Source: Mesostigma viride
Taxonomy: Eukaryota > Streptophyta > Mesostigmatophyceae > Mesostigmatales > Mesostigmataceae
NCBI GenBank assembly: GCA_009746045.1
Contig: RPFO01000310.1
Location: 2,244,642 to 2,308,641, forward strand
Length of the DNA: 64,000 nt
Direction: 5' to 3'
Numbering within the stretch: the first letter of the stretch is position 1; each line of letters begins with the position of its first letter. Below, in pieces: positions 1 through 24,040 of this stretch. The notes beneath the pieces were generated by a model. The model made no database searches. It was not told where the DNA came from and saw only the letters and a program-made list of their open reading frames with translations. The position numbers and the translations under genes were made by a program.

Positions 1-141
1 GGGGGGGTCGGATAGGGCCATGTGCAGGGTCAAGGACAAGCCGCACGTCCACCTTGACGACATCTGCATCCTCGACACTGGAATGCGGTTCGCCTTGCAT
101 AGCTCTAGATAGCAACGTCGCCATCAATGGGAGCTCTGAGC

Positions 142-1503
142 TCACACCCCGCCACCCTCGACCACGCACGGAGTGCCTTTAAAGAGCCCCCGGCACCTCT
201 CGCTCACGCCCGGGCAACCGTACACATCGATCATGCGCAGGCCTGGGCGGGGCTCCCGTGCAAACACCGTGATGCTTTCATCGGTCACGCCAGGGCACCG
301 CACCGCCTTGAGGACCTCCAGTCCGGGGCAATTCCTCGCGATGACCGTAATGCTGGCGTCGGTGACCCCGCCGCAGGCCGTGACGTCCAGCAGTGCCAAG
401 CAGGGGCAACCCTGGCCGACCGCCCCGATGCCGCCATCTGTCACGCCGACACACGCCGCCACCCCTAGCACCTGCAGCCGCGGGCAGTTTGCGGCCACGA
501 CGGTCACGCTTTCATCCGTGACGCCCCCGCAGCCATTCACGATCAGCTTCTCCAGGCCCCGACATCTGGTGCCGAGCGCCCTTACGGTGCCATCTGTCAC
601 GCCGGGGCACCGGCATGTCTTGAACTCCCTCAGCTGGGCACAGTTCCTCGCCAGCGTCTCCAAACTTGCGTCCGACACCTTGTCACACCCATCCAGGACG
701 AGCGCCATGAGATGGCCGCACCCGGCCGCCACCGCCGCCATGCCTGCATCCGTCACTCTCCTGCAATACGCGATGTTCAAGTGCCGTAACTGCAGGCAGC
801 ATTCCCCGACCGCCCGCATGCCCTCATCGTCCACCAGGCAGTCGACGATATCCAGAAACTTGAGCTGGCGGCACCCACGCGCGAGCGCCCCTACGCCTTT
901 CCCCCCGACCCCCGCGGCCCCCCTCGCAAAATTCCACGCGTGAAGCGCTAGGTGCTCCAGGCGCCCCGCGCGCTCCCCCAGGGACTCCAAGCCGGCATCC
1001 GTCACGTTCACGTTTGGCATCTCCAGAAACCTCAGCTCGGCGCACTGTGTCGCCAGCGCCGCAAGCCCCTTGTCCCCCGCGAGGGGCTCTTGCCCCGGCA
1101 GCACCACCGCCGACGCGTAAATGCCCAAGTGGACGTATCGTAGCCCTGGGCAGCGTTCGGCGAGGCGGGTTACACTGGCATCCGTGAGGACCACATTGGG
1201 GTGGTGCTGGCGGAATCGGCCGGGGCGAGCCCCCTCCCTGCCAGGGCCCCGCGTCTCCGCGGTGACCTTGACGAGATTCGGGCACTTGCCTGCCAGCCAG
1301 ATGAGTGCCGCCGCGCCCGAGACAGCCCCAAGCTCTGAGAGGTCTTCCGCGTATAACTCCGCCATCTGGCTCAGCGACCCGTCCACTGCGTCGCGCAGCG
1401 CGTGCGACACCTGGCGCAGCCGCACGCGGGGCACCAAGGGGACCCTGTCGGCAAGCTCCGCGCCCAGCCCAGGGATGCCCGCCACGCTGCCCAGCGTTGC
1501 CAT
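142..1503 (-). CDS. AMN1/FBXL-type leucine-rich-repeat protein (start uncertain)
   Basis: The 453-residue reading frame is mostly cysteine-containing leucine-rich repeats of about 26 residues, with a core like C-P-x-L-x-x-L-x-V-x-x-C-x-G-V-T-D-x-S-I, running from about residue 85 to the C-terminus. This is the LRR_CC/AMN1 repeat of F-box LRR proteins (SCF substrate receptors) and of yeast Amn1. About ten of the units are very regular. The N-terminal part (residues 10-45, LADRVPLVPRVRLRQVSHAL) looks like the end of a degenerate F-box. The frame stays open upstream of this ATG, and a possible acceptor (CGGGCAG) before position 1572 would add 23 residues including LADHLPQGLPIF, so the real 5' end probably lies in an upstream exon. 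The stop is TGA at 142-144. Substrate and partners cannot be inferred. The repeat family is certain; the F-box assignment is tentative. Confidence 0.75.
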   Translation of the reverse strand: MATLGSVAGIPGLGAELADRVPLVPRVRLRQVSHALRDAVDGSLSQMAELYAEDLSELGAVSGAAALIWLAGKCPNLVKVTAETRGPGREGARPGRFRQHHPNVVLTDASVTRLAERCPGLRYVHLGIYASAVVLPGQEPLAGDKGLAALATQCAELRFLEMPNVNVTDAGLESLGERAGRLEHLALHAWNFARGAAGVGGKGVGALARGCRQLKFLDIVDCLVDDEGMRAVGECCLQLRHLNIAYCRRVTDAGMAAVAAGCGHLMALVLDGCDKVSDASLETLARNCAQLREFKTCRCPGVTDGTVRALGTRCRGLEKLIVNGCGGVTDESVTVVAANCPRLQVLGVAACVGVTDGGIGAVGQGCPCLALLDVTACGGVTDASITVIARNCPGLEVLKAVRCPGVTDESITVFAREPRPGLRMIDVYGCPGVSERCRGLFKGTPCVVEGGGV

Positions 1504-1659
1504 CTGGCGGCGGAAGATGGGGAGCCCCTGCGGGAGGTGGTCGGCCAGGGGGGCGCCAGGGACCTTGGAGGCCTGCCCGTGTCCGTGTGCGGTGGTCGGG
1601 TACGGGATGAAAAGAGCAGCGGAAAAAGAGTTGTATTGGTTTGGTAGATCTGGGGCATG

Positions 1660-2464
1660 AATTTACGAGTTGCGATCGGGTTGCTGGTTGGTACAAACAG
1701 GTGCAGGATGGTTGGATGAACACGACTTGCAGTACGTCTTCAGTGCCTGTGATGCCCATTGGAGGCTTGGGAATGGAGCGGTGAGGCGAGCAGTGTGGGC
1801 TGTGCCATGGAAATATGGCTCAGCCATTCAGCTGGTGTGGAAAGGTAGCAGGTGATGGATATCGGGAAAGGGGGTTGAAACTAGAAGGCGGCACCAGGGG
1901 TGGGGGTTCGGTGGACAAGAAAGGGTTTGTAAGGAAATGAACAAAAAGGGGGGTGGGGGGGGAAAGGGGGGGAGGGGAGAGAGATGGTGACCTTGAAGAT
2001 GACGTAGGGTAGTCCAAATGTGTTGACAAGAGAAATTTCTCAGCGGGGTCATGAAGACAAAAGGGTTCTTGAATCGCTGCTCGCACATATAACGTCAACA
2101 GGACTGAAGAATGATCTGCATCAACATCAATTGTGAAAAAAGGAGCTTTTCAGATTTCTGCCAGTCAATCTAGGTTAGATTGGTGGAAATCCAGCTATGC
2201 ATGTCTAGGCGTGACTTGCTAGTAGCTCTTGGCCAGTGAAAATGGGATACGGGTGTACACTTGGGAAACTCCAAACTAGGCAATTTGAGCATGACTCGTA
2301 ATAGGAGGCAATCAAGCAAAACAAGGAAATTGAACCCCGACAATTCGCTAGGCTGGCATGCACATGCGCGCGATCAATTAATTCAGCTTGCAGCCGGTTA
2401 TAATTCGGCCATTATGCCATGCCGACTGAGTGGCAACCAAACGCCGAAGGGGGGACGGGCTTAC
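1660..2464. other. Intergenic, no gene recognised
   Basis: I see no protein-coding signal here. It contains a G-rich stretch (about 1945-1982) and would hold the promoter or first exon of the minus-strand LRR gene. No convincing TATA box or poly(A) signal was found. Confidence 0.4.
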
Positions 2465-2848
2465 CGTTAGAGGAAAGATTCGAACGCCGTCAAAGAATTC
2501 GTCATGGCCCGTCACTGCAAGAGGCCCAGACTCGCGGCGCACGGTGTACCGGCCAGTGGGGATAAGGAATCCTACTTCATTCGCGGGCCCGTCCACCATC
2601 GGGTATATGAACTCGTCCTGAGCAGCTGTTGGGCCCTGTAATGCCAGCTCCTTGCCGTCTTCTTCCGAGATCCAGAACCAACGACGGAGGGTTTTTGTGG
2701 GAACAAATATCGGCCCGGCTGGGCCCGGGTAAGGCCGGGGTATAGTCACCTCAAATATAGGCGGCTCACCCAATGCGACAACCGTCGGAGCCGGAGACAT
2801 ATAGGCGCCCCCATGCGTCGTATTGCCGTCCATGGTGTCGCAATTCAC
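2465..2848 (-). CDS. Hypothetical protein exon
   Basis: This is an open frame of ordinary amino-acid composition containing PRPYPGPAGPIFVPTKTLRR, followed by WFWISEEDGKEL and later GFLIPTGRYTVRRESGPL. It runs into a good donor (ACG then GTAAGC) at 2464, so it may be an exon rather than a whole gene. A second minus-strand open frame upstream (about 3050-3285, GDATSEKYGGDATQKE) could be an earlier exon, ending at a possible GTATTT donor near 3101. No domain is recognised. No downstream exon could be identified, so the gene model is weak. Confidence 0.3.
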
Positions 2849-4036
2849 GCTATTCCGAATCCATTAAGATTCCCGATAAAATCACGCAATTAAGGCTTCG
2901 ATATTGACTACAATGCGACCAGCATACACTGGAGACGGTAGGCAACAAGGCTATGCGCTTCATTACAGGAAACAAGATAAGATAATCCATGCGAGATCGC
3001 GAAACGCAAGTAAATGGCTTTTTCGACAAAGTCGCTTGACTCCAGTTCAAATCCACCATCGTGCATTTTGTAATTGCCGCATAAGGTCCACGAAATACCT
3101 TCTGGTATGCAAAATTGCGAGTTCCTTCTGGGTTGCGTCGCCTCCATATTTTTCCGAGGTTGCATCGCCGCCTGGACTGGTTTTCTGGCTGTCTCCAGTC
3201 TGAGGCCGTTCTGGATTACCAAACGGATCGCTAGTAGTGGTCGGTTTTCGCGGGAAGCCGTCGTTCCAAACCATGCCAACTGCCAAGTGCCAACTGCCAA
3301 GAGAAGAGCTACATACGTAAATCATTCGCGCCGCGCCGTACGCGTGGCAGAGTCTGAAGAACATCGGATGCGGTTGGTTTGAGTTGAGTTGTGTTTATTC
3401 CCGCGCCGGTACTGGCTGGTTGTGGCCTTGCGGGAGCCGGGAGGATGTCGAACCCAACAAGAGTCAGCTTCAAGATCGGCTGGTAGATCGGCTTACTAAA
3501 ATATCTCTAGAAAAGTAATAACTACTATTTAATGGTTCAAATCAGTTCAGTTTAGTTCACTGTCCCACTAACGCATGGGTAATCAAGCCCTGATCAAGCA
3601 ACAACAAGCAACGGTTAACGCATGTTGTTGTGTTGCCCACGAGGGGACGGAGTGTCATGCAGCTTGTTACTAGCCACAGTTCCGTACCAACCTAGCGTGC
3701 CGCGTCGGCTCGGTTTCGTGCCCGGCATACGACCAAGTCAGGTGAACGTTTGAATTATGTGCCCGTTTGGCCGGTGCTGACCTCGGACCCAGGCCATCAT
3801 GGCATGGATTGACTCCGGGCATACCTACGCTTGTATTTTACGCTCAACGAAGGCACAACGGCACGGGCACTCGTCGCCAGTCCTGACGTGCTTTTGCATC
3901 CATGGAGGATGGGGAAAGGGATGGCGATGTAGGAAATAGTAAGTAACTTTGCTAATCTCATATAGTGCTGTTGGAATTCGGTTGCTGGTAGTCCTGTTGG
4001 GGAACTCGGCAGCTGCTGCATGATCATCGCGCTGTA
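2849..4036. other. Intergenic / upstream region of the MOR1-type gene
   Basis: Apart from the possible exon noted near 3050-3285, nothing coding is supported. The last part is the 5' flank and leader of the gene starting at 4037. The start codon sits in a good context (GTAATGGCGG). No defined promoter element is evident. Confidence 0.4.
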
Positions 4037-17129
<13,093 letters not shown>

Positions 17130-17138
17130 GTCCAGGGA

Positions 17139-17143
17139 TGTAA
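17139..17143 (+). terminator. Poly(A) signal TGTAA
   Basis: TGTAA lies 10 bases after the MOR1 stop codon. It is the canonical polyadenylation signal of chlorophyte algae. The very short distance would give a minimal 3' UTR, and no other TGTAA is evident close by. Confidence 0.55.
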
Positions 17144-17600
17144 ATTATGCAGGGGTCGTAGAATGTTCCCGAGGATTTTCGTGGGGGCTGGTTGCAGAAT
17201 GGGCCACCATGCCTGTTTTGTAGATTTGTGGCTTCAGGAAGTTGGATATCTAGATTGAGATCCCTCACGGGGATGCAAACCTCTTGCATCCATGAACAAC
17301 GTAAGCGGTAAATGGTAAGCACTGGATTTAGCCTGCCGGGTTGGTGTCTATGTGCACTCGTGACTCATCAAGCCGGTCGCGCGAATGTATCGCTGGTCTC
17401 ACTGATGTGAGGTAGTTTTCTGTGCTTACACTTACATTTGATGATGATATTCAAGTATGATGCAAAGTCACGCGATGAAATGAATAAGTAAGCAGGATGC
17501 TCGGATTCGCACGTCCTTGATCATGGTCGACTGTCCGAGTACTCAGAGCCAAACTAAAAAACACTTTCAAAGAGCAGCTAGAAGAGAACATGGGGGGCCT
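17144..17600. other. Intergenic
   Basis: Moderately AT-rich, no gene or repeat recognised before the LINE-derived sequence begins. Confidence 0.4.
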
Positions 17601-17609
17601 ATGAGCCGG

Positions 17610-17858
17610 CCTCTCCGTGATTTGGAAAAAGATGATCCATGGACAAGGCATTGCAGGCCGTGCCCCTGGCCTAGCGATCACGAACGAGCTTGGGGAAGGG
17701 GGGCCGACTAACAAGCAGAATTTACTAGCTGACCTCATTTATGCCGACGACATCACGCTCATCGAGAAGCCGGAGTCTGCCCAACTTTGTCTGGCTTGCC
17801 TGGCGCTCGAGGCTCGGGCGGTTGGTCTAGAAATCAGCCCCAAAACGGAGGCCCTGGC
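17610..17858 (+). mobile_element. LINE fragment (reverse transcriptase), left part, interrupted
   Basis: The frame holds NLLADLIYADDITLIEKPES and later LEARAVGLEISPKTEALA. The YADD motif is the catalytic box of non-LTR reverse transcriptases, and the following stretch matches the LINE copies at 54700 and 37300 in this window. The frame breaks exactly where a chromovirus LTR starts and resumes at 30831. The 5' end (CCTCTCCGTGATTTGGAA) is shared with the short element at 35978. Confidence 0.85.
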
Positions 17859-18529
17859 TGTTACGGCCCAGACCTTTGTATGGGCGTAACAATGCCTTTA
17901 ATAAATAAGTCGAAAGTCATTTGTTGTTCGTTTGGGACTTTCGATAGCTCGCTTTCATAGTCCGCCGGACTATAGGACTCAATTCGGGACTTATTTGGGA
18001 ATTTGTCCTAAGTTCGGGACTTTGTGTGTTTATTTGGTACTTTGTGTGTTTCGGACCAATTATTTTGGGCCTAGCCAGAAGTACGAGATCTTCTAGGGGC
18101 CGGGCCGGCCCTAGACGTCATACAGAACCTATTGGGGCTTGACGGCAGTATCTGGAAGATCGGCGCGCATGTCGGCGCGCCTGCACACCAACTTGCCAGC
18201 TTGGTAGCGCAGCTAGGTGAAATTGGTCTCTGAGGACGATGGACTCTCTCTCTTTGGTTTGATGATTAATGAAACGAGTGTTGACGACTCTCTCAGACCA
18301 AGGGGCACTAATCCAGATGCCATTTGCCTCATGACATGCCGTGTTATATAGCTAGATTAACACTGCTGATGCTATAAGGCCTAGCTGAGGATAAACCGCT
18401 GCTCAGTTAGTCAATTTACTGCGATCTTTGCTTGCTATCGCGGTACGCGGATGCGCGGCTATGCCGGCTTATTAAACTGCGCCTTATACTAGATTAGATC
18501 TTTCGCACCATCCGGATCGGGATGTAACA
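17859..18529 (+). repeat. 5' LTR of chromovirus 1
   Basis: 671 bp, TG...CA ends, with 6-bp inverted termini TGTTAC/GTAACA. It differs from the 3' LTR mainly by a 9-bp duplication (near 17990) and a 2-bp indel (CTCTGAGG versus CTGAGG). Confidence 0.95.
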
Positions 18530-18718
18530 CTGGATCGGAGGTAGTTCTAGAGGTTTTCCACAGGTGCTCGCGAAGAGCCCTTGTGTTTAAGCCGCAAGGT
18601 GCATTCTTAATAGCGCAGGGCCTGCGCAGGTCCGGCCCAATATTTAGTGAGATAGAAAGCCGAGTTCGACCCGCCAGCCTGGGAAACTGGCTGTGGTGAA
18701 CGGCGGCATCGTCTAGCT

Positions 18719-20784
18719 ATATAGATGCCCCTCAACGAAAATGGCTGACGGCGGTATGGCTGACGGCGGAGTTCAGATCTTTTGCATCTGAGCCCCAAAT
18801 TCGGTCAGACCACTCGCATTCGATGCGCTTTTTTGAGACGCACCCGCCAGTATAATCGGTTACGGCTGAAACGCAGTATTGCGGAAGTTATCACGTGACA
18901 GGCAGCTATGACGACCTCTAAAGCAAAACGGGGTTTGGAAAAGGAGCTTACCGGCTCCCAGCCCAACCCGCTCGCCATCGTTCTTGCCCAGCCGCCTGGG
19001 CTCGCCAACCCACCGCCAGCAGCCCCATCGCCCAGCGCCTCGCCTGAGCCCAAGAAACCCTGCCACGCTCGCAACTGGAGCAAGTTCCTCCCCGGCGACC
19101 GACGATTCGCCTGGACCGTGTGGCAAGAATTGTCGCCGCAGGAATGCATTGAGGTTCTCCAGTTCCTCGAACAGGAGCGGAAGCTCTTCGTGCCCAAGGG
19201 GGGGCGGCTATCGACTACAATGGAGACATGTCCTGGCTCTATGCTTTGGACGAAGTACAACAACGCCTGATTATCTTGACCAGCCAATTCCAGAGCCACC
19301 TCTCCGACCTCACCCGCACGCTCCGCACCCCAGCCCCCGCACAGCCGGCAGCCCCATCGGCTTCCTCCCTCTGCAAGGATGACCTCCGCGCAGTGCTGGA
19401 GGAGCACGTGACCTGGCCGCTGGCCGAGCAGCTGACATCGCTGAACACCACGCTCAACAAGGTCGAGGCCCGGGTCTCCAACGTGGAAACCAAGGTCGTC
19501 CACAAGCTCCAACCCCAGTTCACGGCTCTACACACCGCGGAGCAGGCTTCGGAAAAGCATGCTACACTTGTCTCTCGCCTTAACCAGGTGGAGGGAAAGT
19601 GTGGCGTGCTCCTGAAGAAGCTTGAGGCCATCACCGCCCACACCGAGGCCCTGGCCACACAGGTCCCCAAGATAGCGGAGCAGACGGCCACCATTGCATC
19701 CCAGCCACCCCGGCAGGATGCTGGCGACCTCCCGCCGCTCTCCTACGCGGACCTGCTGCGGTCAGCGACCGCCTCCACCACCGACGCCATCGCCACAAAG
19801 CTCCAGGAGCTGGAGAACCACCGCCAGGCCCAGCAACGGGAGGTCACCGACCGCGCTCGCCGCGAGTGCCGAGTGGTGCTACGTCGCTTCCCCAGAAGCC
19901 AGGTGAGACGTCAACCTCTCTTGCTGACGAGCTCAAGAACCACTGAGCTTCTTACCCTCATGGGCCTGGTAGGTGAGGTAGCACTGAGCGGGTGCCACCG
20001 CCTTCCCCACTCACGGGACAAGGCGGCTCCCCCACCAGTCCTCCTCACCTTCCCCTCCCCTGAGGATAAGCAGCGGTTCCTCTCTCGTCGCAAGCGGTTG
20101 CACGACCTCACCTGGACGCTGGATGACGACCTCACCCCCGCTCAGCAACAGCAGCGACGCGACCTGTGGCCGGAATACCTCCGCCATAAGCAGGACCCCC
20201 AGAAGCCCAAGGTGTACTGGAGGGGCGGGGACCTGATGATCAACCACAAGATGTGGACGCCCCCAGCGGGCTAGAATAGCAATAGCCCTAGATTGTAACC
20301 CTTGGCGTCACTGCCGCTAAGGCAGCCATGCCTAGACTATTTGCCTAGCTGTGCCAACACACCTAGTCACGTGCCGCCAACGCACGGTCCACAACCAGCC
20401 ATAGCCTAGTACAGCCATGCTACGCCCTGGCTATGTTTAGCCAAGCCATGCCTATAATGGGACCCCCCCATGGATGTTGCATTATATAGAATTTAGCCAT
20501 GCTATGCCATGCAGAGAGATGCTCTCTGTCGAGAAGCCATGTCCTAGCTCTTGTATAGCCATGCTGATCTTCCTCCCTCACAGGCATGCTCCCCCCCTTA
20601 CCCGGGCATAGCGTGATAGACCATGAGGGTGCAGGTGCCCTGGTGCACCTAGAGCAAGGGTAGCTTACATTCCCACCCTTGCATGAAGTAGCCTAGGATG
20701 TATTAAAAGCCATATGCCCCTTCTCAGGGATATGCGCTACATTGACTCCCAACGGAGCGATGTTGATAATTAATTAATTAATTA
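18719..20784 (+). mobile_element. ORF1-only LINE-like retroposon
   Basis: Bounded by an 11-bp target duplication, ATCGTCTAGCT, at 18708-18718 and 20785-20795. It ends in a TTAA microsatellite tail preceded by the short hairpin-like GACTCCCAACGGAGC shared with other non-LTR insertions here. It holds only an ORF1-type protein (18908-20274). No endonuclease or reverse transcriptase is present in its 2066 bp, so it must be mobilised in trans, like mammalian HAL1 elements. Confidence 0.8.
18908..20274 (+). pseudogene. LINE ORF1-type nucleic-acid-binding protein, split by a frameshift
   Basis: Two overlapping frames, 18908-19270 and an open frame continuing to 20274 (first ATG at 19228), join across a run of seven G at 19198-19204. 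The product has a Pro/Ala-rich head, a WSKFLPGDRRFAW block, a long heptad-like coiled coil (LTSLNTTLNKVEARVSNVET onward), and a basic C-terminal domain with FPSPEDKQRFLSRRKRLHDL and DDDLTPAQQQQRRDLWPEYL. This order, coiled coil then RNA-binding domain then the D-LTPAQ C-terminal block, is that of L1-clade ORF1 proteins (RNA chaperones of the retrotransposition particle). The break may be decay, a sequencing error in the G run, or slippage. Confidence 0.75.
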
Positions 20785-21327
20785 ATCGTCTAGCTGAAAG
20801 GGCGGTCATAGGATAGGGCTTAGAAGCATCTCCTGTCGACTGGGCACCGACGGGGAGCTCGGCTCTGCACCACACAAGGAATCGGCGCCACAAGCCAGGG
20901 AGGAAAGTCGGCTGCGCAACGCCAAGGTACGTTTTGTCATGCAGTATCATGGTAGTCGCTTGCAGCCAACCGCCTTGCTCCGTCTCTCTTACCTGCACGC
21001 GTAGGAGGTGAGGTGATGTGCGCCCCTCCTTGTTGTTTTGTTTGTGAATTGTCGTTTCCTGTGACGTATTGTGACTAGCGTCCTGGCTGCGAAAGCTGTG
21101 GGCGCTGGTAGGGTGGTTTCCGTGGCTTCGTCCTTGCGAAAAGGCGGGCAGTTATCACGGAGGCTACCCTCTTGTATGGAATTAGGGGCGCGAAGCTCCT
21201 GATTTCTGTGATAGTGATTAGATTAGAGCCAGTTGGCATCCCCCCCCTGTGACAGGTCACACACTAGAGGTAAAAAGGTTCCTTTCTCTTTTCTATCTCT
21301 GTCTGCTGGCAATAGACAACGTGTGTG

Positions 21328-21757
21328 ATGGCTAATAGTAATAATAGAAATAATATTAGATATAATAATGGAGCACTTGGGGGTTGGGATAGTGATGTAT
21401 CTAGGCAACTTTACTATGCTGTGGCACGTGATGGAGGCACAGGGAAAGTAGGTATTTTCTATAGCTGGGTAGACTGCAAGATCGAACTATATAGTGGATA
21501 GGCATAGGGCTATCTTTAAGGGATTCAAGACAGCATGGGAAGCAGATAGGTTTATCCAGGAATACATGACACGTCCAGTAGGCTTGCACGTAGAGGCACC
21601 ACCTCAGGAGATTAGGACTCGCCCAATGCCTAGGGGCCGTAGCTGTGCACCCAATAGTGCAACAGTAGAGAGCAGGACGGGGGACACACAGGCTGTCACA
21701 GTCACGTTCAGCCAACTCACTGTCAGCACCCCACCTAGGCAGCCACCTAGTTTCTAG
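21328..21757 (+). pseudogene. RNase H1 N-terminal / caulimovirus viroplasmin-like ORF, frameshifted
   Basis: From the ATG at 21328 the frame gives an Asn-rich head, then YYAVARDGGTGKVGIFYSWV and DCKIELYSG before a stop. The neighbouring frame continues at once with HRAIFKGFKTAWEADRFIQE. Read in order these give the signature of the small RNA-DNA-hybrid-binding domain found at the N-terminus of eukaryotic RNase H1 and in caulimovirus P6 (YYAV-x-G...G-IY-SW-C...G-F-KFKT-EEA-F). One base change in phase near 21500 separates the halves. It lies upstream of gag inside chromovirus 1 and is more AT-rich than its neighbours. It could be a captured gene or an accessory element protein. Confidence 0.6.
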
Positions 21758-21916
21758 AGGAGTAGAGTACTAATTATAGCTTACTATATAATAGCTACAT
21801 TAGCAGAATAACGTAGGGCAGTCGCTTGGTTGATTGCTTGTGGGCATGTGCATGGCATTTTCCTCCTTCTTCCTCTCTCCTTCCTTCCTTCTCTTGTGGA
21901 TGTGGTACTGGTAAAC

Positions 21917-24040
21917 ATGCCGCGGGGTAAAAAGAAGGTACGCGGCACGACTAGGAGTCATTCCGAGGAGGGAGGTGCAGACTTGGATAGGCAGGGCAGC
22001 CCAGAGTACCAAGTACAGGAGGTATCACAACAGGGCTCGTCCTACCAGCAAGGCAGTCCTGTAGGTCACCCAGGTGAGCTGGCTAGTACCTCCCGTGAGC
22101 CGCGAAGGCCACGAGGAGCGGATAGGATGGATAATAGGGAGGAATACCAGCCGCAGCGAATGCAGGCTGAGTATAACCAGCTGATGGAACGGGCAGGTGA
22201 TGAGACCCGGCCCAGATCGAATCCCACGAGTGCAGCCCAGCACCAGTCAGTGCAGCCGCAGCAACGCCCGCCCGGGCAGCCGCAGCAGCACCCAGTGCAG
22301 TCCCCACAGCAGCATTCGGAACAGCAACAGCCGTTGCCGCAGCAGTGGCAGCAGCAGCCAGTACAGCAGCAGCAGCCACCGCCGCCGCCGCAGCAACAGT
22401 GGCAGCAGCCGCAGCAGCTTCCGCCGTTGCAGCAGCAGCAGCAGCCGCTAAGCCAGCCGACCGGGTCGCAGATGTTTGGTCCGCTTAGTCAGAACGCGAC
22501 CTATTATCACGCGCAACGTGCCCAACGATTACAACATCCCTGGGCGAGCGGTCGACGGGTTTCTTTTGGCAGTGACCTGCAGTCCAATGCGACATCGCTG
22601 TGGACCCAGGACGAGGCTAGGGTTCCACCGCCGGTATACGATGAGGCTGGGCCCGCGTCGTCCCATCCGGCGCGCAATGTCCCAGCAGCCGGACCTGCGC
22701 GGCCGAGCGTGTCGCATGGCAATAACCTCAACTTGAGTCGCATGGCACCCAGTGATCCTGGCTACGCGCATCCCTCGTCTGTCTGGCTACAACGCAGCGC
22801 GACTAGGTCAGCGCCTGCATCGGCAGATGACTCGTTGTCGATCTTTAATGTTCCGCCGTATCGCGCAGTGGGCGGACCTCGGGCCGACGCGTTTAAGGCG
22901 CCGCCCATGCCTGACTTTAAACCAGTGCCCAAGCTGCGCGCGACTATGAACCCTCGCGAGATCGACGAATGGACGCGTATGTGGGTACAGATCTACTGGG
23001 CGTGGTGCAACCACAATGGGTGGGAGCTAGCTACCGAGGTTCTTATCTCCTACGTCGTCACCAACTGCATGGATCCCTCAGTGGTCGGCATACTCAACTG
23101 TGAGAGTGTCGCGTCGCGCTTGTACCCTCGCACAGTAGAGGAGCTACTAGAGCGCATTGAGCGCAAGCTGGTGCCCCCTGACTGGAAGCTCCACGAGCGT
23201 CTGGCTTTTTCCAAGCTACGCCAAGGCACCACGCCGTTCCGCGAGTTTCTGACAGAGTTTGAAGCATTCTCGGCTCGCCTTGAGGACTTGACCTGGACCG
23301 AATATAGGGCGCGGTTCATTGAGGCGCTGAGTCCGGAACTCCTAGATGAGGTGCTAAAGCGCTTTGCTGAGATACCGTGGGAGCAGTGGGATGTGATCGA
23401 GATCCAGCAGTACCTTCTAAAGGTGTCAGATGTGCTCGCACGCCGCCGCGCAGCGGTCACCTATCGGCATGCTGGTGCTGCACCGCGTCGCGTCCACTTC
23501 ACTACGGTGGACCAAGATGGGTCCTCTGAGGACATTATCGACCACGAGCAGGAGGACGGCGACTATGAAGCGCCCCAGGTCAATGCAATCGATGCGTCCA
23601 AGGCGCGATGCTTCCGGTGCGGCGAGGTCGGTCATCTCAAGAAGGACTGCACGCGACCACCACGGGATCGCGATCGTGGCGACGAGCAGACGTCACCCCG
23701 TTTCTCCGGGCCTGCCTTCGGTAAGCGCCCGGAACAAGCACGGCGCCCAGACCGGCCTCGCAACGCGGGCGAGCGCGCAGCCAAGTTGCAGGACGCCCGG
23801 CAGCGTCCCACGCAGCACCAGACGCCCCGCGCTACGGGTCCTTCGTTCCAGCGGGTGAACCGCGAGTTGAATGAGTTGTTCTCACAGCAACAGGACTCGG
23901 GTAATGGCGCCTCGGGGGTTATGGATGGCAAGGCGGTCGCCGGCTATGGGCATGGCGACGAGGAGGATGAGGTAGAGGGGGAAGAGTGGACCGGGCGGTC
24001 GAACGAGGCGGTCTCCCGGCCCTCCGTTCCTCGTGCGTAG
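21917..24040 (+). CDS. gag: Chromovirus 1 Gag
   Basis: I start at the ATG giving MPRGKKKVRG; the frame is open further upstream without a better ATG. About 707 residues: a Gln/Pro-rich region (about 100-190), a retrotransposon gag capsid domain (about 330-530, with FREFLTEFEAFSARLEDLTW and the following YRARFIEALSPEL), and a CCHC zinc knuckle, CFRCGEVGHLKKDC, near residue 565. Gag packages element RNA in virus-like particles. It ends in TAG, and pol follows in another frame. Confidence 0.9.
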   Translation: MPRGKKKVRGTTRSHSEEGGADLDRQGSPEYQVQEVSQQGSSYQQGSPVGHPGELASTSREPRRPRGADRMDNREEYQPQRMQAEYNQLMERAGDETRPRSNPTSAAQHQSVQPQQRPPGQPQQHPVQSPQQHSEQQQPLPQQWQQQPVQQQQPPPPPQQQWQQPQQLPPLQQQQQPLSQPTGSQMFGPLSQNATYYHAQRAQRLQHPWASGRRVSFGSDLQSNATSLWTQDEARVPPPVYDEAGPASSHPARNVPAAGPARPSVSHGNNLNLSRMAPSDPGYAHPSSVWLQRSATRSAPASADDSLSIFNVPPYRAVGGPRADAFKAPPMPDFKPVPKLRATMNPREIDEWTRMWVQIYWAWCNHNGWELATEVLISYVVTNCMDPSVVGILNCESVASRLYPRTVEELLERIERKLVPPDWKLHERLAFSKLRQGTTPFREFLTEFEAFSARLEDLTWTEYRARFIEALSPELLDEVLKRFAEIPWEQWDVIEIQQYLLKVSDVLARRRAAVTYRHAGAAPRRVHFTTVDQDGSSEDIIDHEQEDGDYEAPQVNAIDASKARCFRCGEVGHLKKDCTRPPRDRDRGDEQTSPRFSGPAFGKRPEQARRPDRPRNAGERAAKLQDARQRPTQHQTPRATGPSFQRVNRELNELFSQQQDSGNGASGVMDGKAVAGYGHGDEEDEVEGEEWTGRSNEAVSRPSVPRA

